A stretch of DNA of 16,169 bases from Jingyaoa shaoxingensis (GTDB taxonomy: Bacteria; Bacillota; Clostridia; Lachnospirales; Lachnospiraceae): assembly GCF_014385005.1 (NCBI RefSeq), contig NZ_JACRSZ010000029.1:1-16169 (forward strand), given 5' to 3'. This document shows, in pieces, positions 7,214 to 12,914 of this stretch. Position 1 is the stretch's first letter; every line of letters begins with the position of its first letter. The translations under genes and the position numbers were made by a program. Below the pieces are notes generated by a model. That model saw nothing but the letters and a program-made list of their open reading frames with translations. It was not told the DNA's origin and made no database searches.

Positions 7214-8011
7214 TTATCTGTTCTTGTATTCCAGTCGTACTTTATCTGCTATTAATGCAATAAATTCTGAATTCGTCGGCTTGCCTTTTCCTCCATTGAC
7301 TGTATAGCCAAACAGTTCATCAATGGTATCCATCTTACCTCTGCTCCATGCCACCTCAATGGCATGCCTGATTGCCCTCTCCACACGGCTGGGCGTAGTC
7401 TGATGCATTTTAGCGATGGTCGGATACAGGATCTTGGTTATGGAATTGAGCATCTCCATGTCATTTACAGACATCATAATTGAATCTCTCAGATACTGAT
7501 AGCCTTTGATGTGGGCAGGTACACCGATTTCATGAATGATATTCGTCACATCCGTCTCCAGATTCCGTTCCATATACTCTCGCTTGCTCTCATAAGCCTT
7601 TACCCTTTTTGCCTCTGCAAAACTTTTCTCACTGGTCTGCTTTACATGACGGATCCGGTTCAGTACCATATCATTATCAAATGGCTTCAATATATAATAA
7701 TCTGCCCCAAGTTCAAAGGCATTCTCTGTGATCTTTTCCTGTCCGATTGCCGTAATGACAATGAATGCCGGGCGCTTCTTGATCTCTCCGTCTGCATTGA
7801 TCTTTTCCATCACACTCAATCCGTCCATCTTTGGCATTACAATATCCAGAAGTACCACATCCGGTTCTTTCTGCTTTATGATATTGACGATTTCTTCCCC
7901 GTTTCCTGCCTTGCCTACTACTTCCAGTTCCTTATCGCTCTTCACAATATTCTCTAATAACTGTACGATTCTTTCATTATCATCTGCAATGGCTACATTT
8001 AATTTTTCCAA
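7214..8011 (-). CDS. spo0A: Sporulation master regulator Spo0A
   Basis: A response regulator that, once phosphorylated by the sporulation phosphorelay or orphan kinases, dimerises and binds 0A boxes to start sporulation. The receiver domain starts VAIADDNE and carries the phospho-acceptor Asp56 in [13 protein letters not shown], with Thr and Lys switch residues in VITAIG and YILKPFDND. The C-terminal DNA-binding domain is complete, ending with [20 protein letters not shown] and the usual tail. The frame is open to a TTG at 8026, but that codon belongs to the TTGGAGG ribosome binding site. TTG at 8011, 8 nt after GGAGG, gives 265 aa starting [12 protein letters not shown]. This aligns with B. 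subtilis MEKIKVCVADDN and places the aspartate exactly at 56. Tandem 0A boxes lie upstream, pointing to autoregulation. No spoIVB gene precedes it, unlike in many clostridia. Confidence 0.97.
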   Translation of the reverse strand: MEKLNVAIADDNERIVQLLENIVKSDKELEVVGKAGNGEEIVNIIKQKEPDVVLLDIVMPKMDGLSVMEKINADGEIKKRPAFIVITAIGQEKITENAFELGADYYILKPFDNDMVLNRIRHVKQTSEKSFAEAKRVKAYESKREYMERNLETDVTNIIHEIGVPAHIKGYQYLRDSIMMSVNDMEMLNSITKILYPTIAKMHQTTPSRVERAIRHAIEVAWSRGKMDTIDELFGYTVNGGKGKPTNSEFIALIADKVRLEYKNR

Positions 8012-8053
8012 GAATCTATCCTCCAAAATCTTTCATTTTCTCGTCATGTTTTT

Positions 8054-8083
8054 ATTATAGTCAGCCATTGTTCCAGTTAGCAA
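8054..8083 (-). promoter_or_regulatory. Likely sigma-A promoter of spo0A
   Basis: On the minus strand TTGCTA (8078-8083), an 18-nt spacer and a perfect TATAAT (8054-8059). Transcription would start near 8047, about 36 nt before the TTG start codon. I did not find a convincing sigma-H site. Confidence 0.6.
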
Positions 8084-8102
8084 GGAATTTTCATCGTATT
8101 TA

Positions 8103-8119
8103 TTCGACAAAATTCGACA
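8103..8119 (-). promoter_or_regulatory. Tandem 0A boxes upstream of spo0A
   Basis: Two perfect TGTCGAA cores (minus strand, 8113-8119 and 8103-8109) lie 10 bp apart, one helical turn. This matches the 0A-box consensus TGTCGAA. They are about 20-35 bp upstream of the -35, a place suited to activation by Spo0A~P. The downstream core reads TTTGTCGAA, the extended consensus. Confidence 0.8.
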
Positions 8120-8153
8120 TCTTCACTCCATTTTGGTCGTTGCTCACGCAAAA

Positions 8154-8191
8154 GAGGGCTGTGTCACGAACTTCTCCGTGACACAACCCTC
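8154..8191 (-). terminator. Terminator of the fusion-aldolase-carbonic anhydrase operon
   Basis: A 15-bp hairpin (GAGGGTTGTGTCACG paired with CGTGACACAGCCCTC, one non-canonical G-U type pair) with an 8-nt loop, followed on the minus strand by TTTTG. It starts about 20 nt after the carbonic anhydrase stop and separates that operon from spo0A. Confidence 0.85.
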
Positions 8192-8211
8192 GTATCTATT
8201 CATTCAAACAT

Positions 8212-8754
8212 CTAACAGACCGGATACAGTTCCCCAGTCTTAGTATCCATGATATATCCGGTGATTCCCACATCCTTTGGAATCAATGGATGTTCTTTTA
8301 AGATCTTAACGGTATCTTCTACAGATTCACGAATGGTATTGAAACCGCAAAGCCATTTTTCAAAATCTACTCCGGCATATTTGAGCATCTCTACGCTCTC
8401 CATGTTAATTCCACGCTCCTTCAAATGTCCGAGAATCATATCGGAATCAATATGCTGTACACCGCAGTCTGTGTGGCCAATGACCATGACATCTTCTACT
8501 CCAAGCTCTACGATGGCAACCAGGAGACTCCTTACCACACTTCCAAATGGATGCGTAATCACTGCACCTGCATTTTTGATAATCTTAGCATCTCCGTCCT
8601 TGATTCCCAGAGCCGCCGGAAGCAGTTCAGTCAATCTGGTATCCATGCAGGATAAGATTGCCAGCTTCTTCTCAGGATACTTTCCTGCCCGGTAACGTTC
8701 GTATTCTTTGTTCTCTACAAACTTCTTATTGTAGTCCAAAATCTCCTGAATCAT
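8212..8754 (-). CDS. Beta-class carbonic anhydrase
   Basis: A 180-aa zinc enzyme that interconverts CO2 and bicarbonate in the cytoplasm. The zinc ligands and catalytic dyad of the beta class are visible: Cys36, Asp38 and Arg40 in LSCMDTRL, and His94 and Cys97 in GHTDCG. NAGAVITHPFG (61-71) is also conserved. The length fits the compact type found in Firmicutes and archaea. The start is ATG at 8754 behind GGGAGG. It is the third gene of a compact unit, 26 nt after the PLP enzyme and followed by a strong terminator. A link in function to the two upstream genes is not obvious; supplying bicarbonate for carboxylases is the usual role. Confidence 0.93.
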   Translation of the reverse strand: MIQEILDYNKKFVENKEYERYRAGKYPEKKLAILSCMDTRLTELLPAALGIKDGDAKIIKNAGAVITHPFGSVVRSLLVAIVELGVEDVMVIGHTDCGVQHIDSDMILGHLKERGINMESVEMLKYAGVDFEKWLCGFNTIRESVEDTVKILKEHPLIPKDVGITGYIMDTKTGELYPVC

Positions 8755-8780
8755 GTTTGTTCCTCCCGTACATTATGATT

Positions 8781-9812
8781 TTACAGAATCTCAATCAGCC
8801 GGTCTAGGTCTTCTTCTCTGGTTGCCCAACTGGTCACAAATCTCATGACTGTATGGGTATCGTCGTAATTCTCAAAGAAATCAAAGTCCACTTTCTCCAG
8901 CAATTCATTCTTCTTCCTGTTCTCCATCAGTACAAACTGCTGGTTCGTCGGTGAATCCAGATACAGAGTATATCCCTTTTCCACCAATGCTTTCTTCAGT
9001 TTTTCTGCCTTGACAATCGCATGTCTGGAAATATCCAGATACAGATGATCTGTAAACAATGTATCAAATTGTATACCGATCAGTCTTCCTTTTGCCAGCA
9101 GCGCTCCATGCTGCTTAATTGTGGTGAAAAACTTTGGAATCAGACCCTTCTTCGGTATTACTACCGCTTCTCCGCAGAATGCTCCTACTTTGGTTCCGCC
9201 TATATAAAATACATCACAGCTTCTGGCAAGTACCGGAAGTGTCACATCTGTGTCTTCTGCTGCCAGACCATATCCCAGTCTTGCTCCATCCACAAACAGC
9301 GGAATCTGGTATTCCTGGCAGACTTTGTGGATCTCTTCCAGTTCTCTGGCTGTATACAGCGTTCCATACTCTGTCGGATGGGTCAGATACACCATTCCTG
9401 GCTGAACCATATGCTCATGATTCTCATCTGAATAAAACCATTTTAAATAACTGCCGACTGATTCTGCATTAATTTTCCCATCTTTCTGAGGTAATGTCAA
9501 TACTTTATGTCCGGTATACTCAATTGCACCTGCCTCATGTACATTCACATGCCCCGTCTCTGCTGCAATTACTCCGTCATAGGAATGAAGGAGTGCTGCT
9601 ATCACCGTTGCATTCGTCTGTGTTCCTCCTACCAGGAAATGTACTTCTCCGTCAGGACATTCACAGGCTTCCAGAATTTTCTTCTTAGCGCTGGCGCAGT
9701 AAGGATCATTTCCGTATCCTGCAGTCTGCTCCAGATTCGTCTCAACCAGACGTTTCAGAATCTGTGGATGTACTCCTTCCATATAATCACAGTTAAATTT
9801 CATTTTTTTCAT
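8781..9812 (-). CDS. ltaE: Low-specificity threonine aldolase-like PLP enzyme
   Basis: A 343-aa fold-type I PLP enzyme of the beta-eliminating lyase/threonine aldolase family. Members cleave L-threonine or L-allo-threonine to glycine and acetaldehyde. Visible family features are GGTQTNATVIAALL (67-80 of the open frame), ETGHVNVHEAGAIEYTGHK, LFVDGARLGYGL with the PLP-binding Asp, and the Schiff-base lysine Lys208 in FYIGGTKVGAFCGE. The frame is open to a GTG at 9827, but ATG at 9812 has GAGGAG 8 nt upstream. That ATG lies inside the end of the upstream fusion gene, whose stop is at 9793-9795, so the two overlap by 20 nt. The symbol is assigned by family; a related aldolase acting on another beta-hydroxy amino acid is possible. 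Confidence 0.87.
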   Translation of the reverse strand: MKKMKFNCDYMEGVHPQILKRLVETNLEQTAGYGNDPYCASAKKKILEACECPDGEVHFLVGGTQTNATVIAALLHSYDGVIAAETGHVNVHEAGAIEYTGHKVLTLPQKDGKINAESVGSYLKWFYSDENHEHMVQPGMVYLTHPTEYGTLYTARELEEIHKVCQEYQIPLFVDGARLGYGLAAEDTDVTLPVLARSCDVFYIGGTKVGAFCGEAVVIPKKGLIPKFFTTIKQHGALLAKGRLIGIQFDTLFTDHLYLDISRHAIVKAEKLKKALVEKGYTLYLDSPTNQQFVLMENRKKNELLEKVDFDFFENYDDTHTVMRFVTSWATREEDLDRLIEIL

Positions 9813-12519
9813 TGTGTTTCTCCTCACATGTTTTTTTTCCTAAGCGGATTTCTTCCAGATATTCTGCAAATTCCGGATTCAAATCCTGAAACAGTTTGCG
9901 ACCAGATCCATTTGTTTGTTCCAGATATTGTTCCTGTATTTCTTTTCGCACCAGTTCCAGTTCTTCCCACAGACCATTCGCCGACATCCTGGATGCTCCC
10001 GCGCCCCAGATGATTTTCTGCTCCAGTGCATCTGAAGTTGCCACCGTTACATGATATTTTTTGCCTATTTCATGCACTGTTTTTTCAATATACTGATCCG
10101 CTGTCTCTGCTTCTTTTGTATAAACCACATGAATATTATGATACTTTTCTACTGATCCAATGCCCCCTTCCACCTTATAGGCATCATACACCAGAATCAA
10201 TGTATTTTTCTTATACCCCTGATAATTGCAAAGCAGATCCATCAGTTTGCTTCTGGCACTGTCGATATTGATTTCTGCCAATTCTTTTAACTGTGGAATA
10301 GCAAAAATAATATTGTATCCGTCCACTAACAAGTATTCTTTTTCCTCTGTTTTTTTCTGTATGCTGCTGCCCGGAGCTGTAACCATTCTGACGCCACGTT
10401 CCTCTGTTCTGCGTCTTCTCCAGCCGGAACGCTCTCCATTGCCATTGCCATAAGTACGGTTAAAGATCTCTTCCAGTTCACTGTCATCTCCCCAGCCACG
10501 GGATGTGGCATAAACTGCCGATGTCCTTCTTGCCGGCTCTTCTTCTGATTCTTCTGCTGTCTTTTTTGCCAGAATTCCGTCCAGATGCATATAATCATAG
10601 ACTTCATTCCATGGTACCACGAATCCCGCTCCATGGGCACAAAATATGGATCCTGTAGGATTCTCCAGATCTGCCTCTGCATCGTATGCCATCTGGCTGA
10701 CCACCTCTTCCTGATTATGACAGACTTCATATCCTTTCAGTGTACAGAACAAATGTCCCCGGCCTCTGGAATAGGCTATAACTTCCTTCTGGTAATCTCT
10801 CATGAGCGATACCGGTGCACTGCCCGTCAGGATTGCTGTCTCCCCATCTGTCTGAGGCGGCTGGAACTCTCCGTTCATTCTGGTCAGATCTGACATAGCA
10901 CGTCCCACATTTTCTGCCGGTATCTCCAGTCGGAACTGATAGACCGGTTCCAGAAGTATACTCTTTGCCATCTTCAGTCCCTGTCTTACTGCCCGATAGG
11001 TTGCCTGCCGGAAGTCTCCGCCTTCTGTATGCTTCTGATGCGCTTTTCCAGCAATCAGCGTGATCTGCATATCCGTTATCTCAGATCCTGTCAAAACTCC
11101 CAGATACTTCTTTTCTTCTAGATGTGTCAATATTAGTCTCTGCCAGTTCCGGTCCAGAACATCTTCGCTGCACTGTGCAGAAAAGTGAAGACCACTTCCC
11201 CTCTCCAGTGGCTGCATCAGCAGATGTACTTCCGCATAGTGGCGAAGTGGCTCAAAGTGTCCAACGCCTTCCACTGGTTCTGCTATGGTTTCTTTATAAG
11301 TGATACTGCCTGCTCCAAATTCAATATCCAGATCATATCTGTCATGTATCAGCTTCTTCAGTACTTCGATCTGCACTTCTCCCATTACTTTGGCAGAGAT
11401 CTCCTGCGTATGTTCATCCCACACAATATGAAGCTGCGGTTCCTCTTCCTCCAACTGACATAACTTCAAAAATATGCCATGGGCATCGCATCCTTTCGGC
11501 AGACAGATTTGGTAGGATAATACCGGCTCCAGCATTGGTTCCCCGCCTTCCGGCTCCGCCCCGTACCCCATTCCTGCCTGACTGTCCTGCAGTCCGGTAA
11601 CTGCACAGATCTCTCCTGCTGCAACCACTTCTGCCAGTTCATGCGATGTACCGGAATACAGCCGGATCTGATCTGCTTTTTCTTTCCCGCCATCTTTCTG
11701 GCTGCTTTCCAGAATCCCTTTTACCCGTAATTTTCCACCTGTTATTTTCATATGTGTCAAACGGTTTCCCTGTGAATCTCTTGAGATCTTATATACTCTG
11801 GCACCAAATTCTTCTCCGTATTTCGGTAACTGCACCAGACCGTGTAATCCATTCATGAATTCTTCTACCCCTTCAAGGCGCAGCGCCGATCCAAAATAAC
11901 ACGGGAACACTTCACGGTTACGTATTGCTTTTTTCACTGTTTTCAGCTCTACCTCCTGATGCTCCAGATATTGCTGCATCAGTTCCTCATTGCACATTGC
12001 CAGTTCATCGCAGATCTCTTCTTTTCGATTATATGTTTTGGAAAAATCGATACAGCGGTCATCCAGATACTTATGTAGATTCTCCAGAACTTTTTCTTTT
12101 TTCATGCCAGGCATGTCCATTTTATTTACAAACAAAAATACCGGTATCCTATATTGCCTCAGAAGATTCCACAGGGTAATATCATGCCCCTGTACTCCGT
12201 CCGGCGCACTGATCACCAGTATGGCATAATCTAATACCTGAAGTGTCCGTTCCATCTCTGCTGAGAAATCCACATGTCCAGGTGTATCGAGCAGCGTATA
12301 TCTTTGGTTTTTCCACGTGAATCTCGCCTGTTTGGAAAATATGGTAATTCCTCTTGCACGCTCCATCTCAAAGGTATCCAGATATGTATCTTTATGATCC
12401 ACCCGGCCTGGCTTTCTGATGGTGCCACTGTAATAAAGCAAGCCTTCTGCCATAGTGGTTTTTCCTGCATCTACGTGTGCCAGTATGCCTAAAATTAAAT
12501 TTTCTGATTTTTCTATCAT
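9793..12519 (-). CDS. Tet(M)/EF-G-like ribosomal GTPase fused to a YacP/Rae1-like NYN endonuclease
   Basis: About 908 aa. Residues 1 to about 650 are a translational GTPase of the ribosomal protection (TetM/TetO) type. They carry G1 AHVDAGKTT (14-22), G2 ARGITI (55-60), G3 DTPGH (78-82), G4 NKMD (132-135) and G5 SAL (211-213), then EF-G-like domains II-V with VMGEVQIEVL, EGGDFRQATYRAV and the LKGYEV strand. Residues about 650-725 form a charged linker. Residues about 727-900 are a NYN (YacP) domain close to B. subtilis Rae1, with acidic sites in LLVDGYN (Asp733), LVYDAYK (Asp779), ETADQ (Asp808) and TSDALEQ (Asp830), so the nuclease looks intact. The frame is open to 12543, but the promoter -10 covers that point; ATG at 12519 behind AAAGGA is the likely start. 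It overlaps the aldolase gene. Not a classical tetracycline-resistance protein. Confidence 0.9.
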   Translation of the reverse strand: MIEKSENLILGILAHVDAGKTTMAEGLLYYSGTIRKPGRVDHKDTYLDTFEMERARGITIFSKQARFTWKNQRYTLLDTPGHVDFSAEMERTLQVLDYAILVISAPDGVQGHDITLWNLLRQYRIPVFLFVNKMDMPGMKKEKVLENLHKYLDDRCIDFSKTYNRKEEICDELAMCNEELMQQYLEHQEVELKTVKKAIRNREVFPCYFGSALRLEGVEEFMNGLHGLVQLPKYGEEFGARVYKISRDSQGNRLTHMKITGGKLRVKGILESSQKDGGKEKADQIRLYSGTSHELAEVVAAGEICAVTGLQDSQAGMGYGAEPEGGEPMLEPVLSYQICLPKGCDAHGIFLKLCQLEEEEPQLHIVWDEHTQEISAKVMGEVQIEVLKKLIHDRYDLDIEFGAGSITYKETIAEPVEGVGHFEPLRHYAEVHLLMQPLERGSGLHFSAQCSEDVLDRNWQRLILTHLEEKKYLGVLTGSEITDMQITLIAGKAHQKHTEGGDFRQATYRAVRQGLKMAKSILLEPVYQFRLEIPAENVGRAMSDLTRMNGEFQPPQTDGETAILTGSAPVSLMRDYQKEVIAYSRGRGHLFCTLKGYEVCHNQEEVVSQMAYDAEADLENPTGSIFCAHGAGFVVPWNEVYDYMHLDGILAKKTAEESEEEPARRTSAVYATSRGWGDDSELEEIFNRTYGNGNGERSGWRRRRTEERGVRMVTAPGSSIQKKTEEKEYLLVDGYNIIFAIPQLKELAEINIDSARSKLMDLLCNYQGYKKNTLILVYDAYKVEGGIGSVEKYHNIHVVYTKEAETADQYIEKTVHEIGKKYHVTVATSDALEQKIIWGAGASRMSANGLWEELELVRKEIQEQYLEQTNGSGRKLFQDLNPEFAEYLEEIRLGKKTCEEKHNEKNEI

Positions 12520-12542
12520 TCTTTTTTCCATCCTTTGCATCA

Positions 12543-12571
12543 ATTGTACACGATCGTACCCCTTTCGTCAA
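12543..12571 (-). promoter_or_regulatory. Sigma-A promoter of the fusion operon
   Basis: On the minus strand TTGACG (12566-12571), a 17-nt spacer and TACAAT (12543-12548). Transcription should begin near 12536, after the ATG at 12540 and the TTG at 12543, so those upstream start codons cannot be used. The leader to ATG 12519 is only about 17 nt. Confidence 0.8.
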
Positions 12572-12606
12572 ACCTGTGATGTATTCCGCACTCTGCTGCC
12601 GCACAT

Positions 12607-12646
12607 AAAAAATGGCGGCCAGATATCTTCTCCAGCCGCCATTTTT
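12607..12646 (-). terminator. Terminator after the DUF378 gene
   Basis: AAAAATGGCGGC pairs with GCCGCCATTTTT around a 15-nt loop. The A/T ends make it look usable in both directions. On the minus strand it directly follows the TAG stop at 12647 and ends in TTTTTTATG. It separates the LTA-synthase block from the fusion operon. Confidence 0.88.
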
Positions 12647-12862
12647 CTATTCTGTTCTTGAATCACTTCCTGTTCTTCCGATAAAAGAGAGTAAATACAA
12701 GCCGCAGATTCCTACTACTACATAAATGATTCTGGTGATCCAAGACATATCACCGAAGATCCAGGATACCAGATTGAATTTGAACAATCCAATCAGTCCC
12801 CAGTTCAGTGTTCCAATCACACTGATAATCAATGCTGTATAGTCCAAACCACGATTATCCAT
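12647..12862 (-). CDS. Small DUF378-family membrane protein
   Basis: A 71-aa protein with two hydrophobic helices (about 8-28 and 44-62) separated by a short loop containing GLFKFNLVSWIFG. The TLNWGLIGLF stretch in the first helix is the hallmark of DUF378 (YuzA-like) proteins. These are small bacterial inner-membrane proteins of unknown function. The start is ATG at 12862 behind a strong AAGGAGGTGG, suggesting high expression. It lies 52 nt after the LTA-synthase-like gene and is closed by a terminator, so it is either the last gene of that operon or has its own promoter that I cannot identify. Confidence 0.85.
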   Translation of the reverse strand: MDNRGLDYTALIISVIGTLNWGLIGLFKFNLVSWIFGDMSWITRIIYVVVGICGLYLLSFIGRTGSDSRTE

Positions 12863-12914
12863 TTTGCCACCTCCTTTTTATTAGTATTCCAGAAAGTGTG
12901 CAAAATATGTATTT

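Noticed and set aside
7214..8026. Five-residue longer Spo0A starting at TTG 8026
   Set aside because: That codon is part of the GGAGG ribosome binding site of the TTG at 8011, and the shorter form aligns with known Spo0A and puts the phospho-aspartate at 56.
8781..9827. GTG start at 9827 for the aldolase
   Set aside because: The GTGAGGAG there is the Shine-Dalgarno site for the ATG at 9812.
9793..12519. Calling the GTPase a tetracycline resistance gene
   Set aside because: The domain IV loop differs from the Tet(M)/Tet(O) loop, a nuclease domain is fused, and the gene sits in a housekeeping operon without mobile-element signs.
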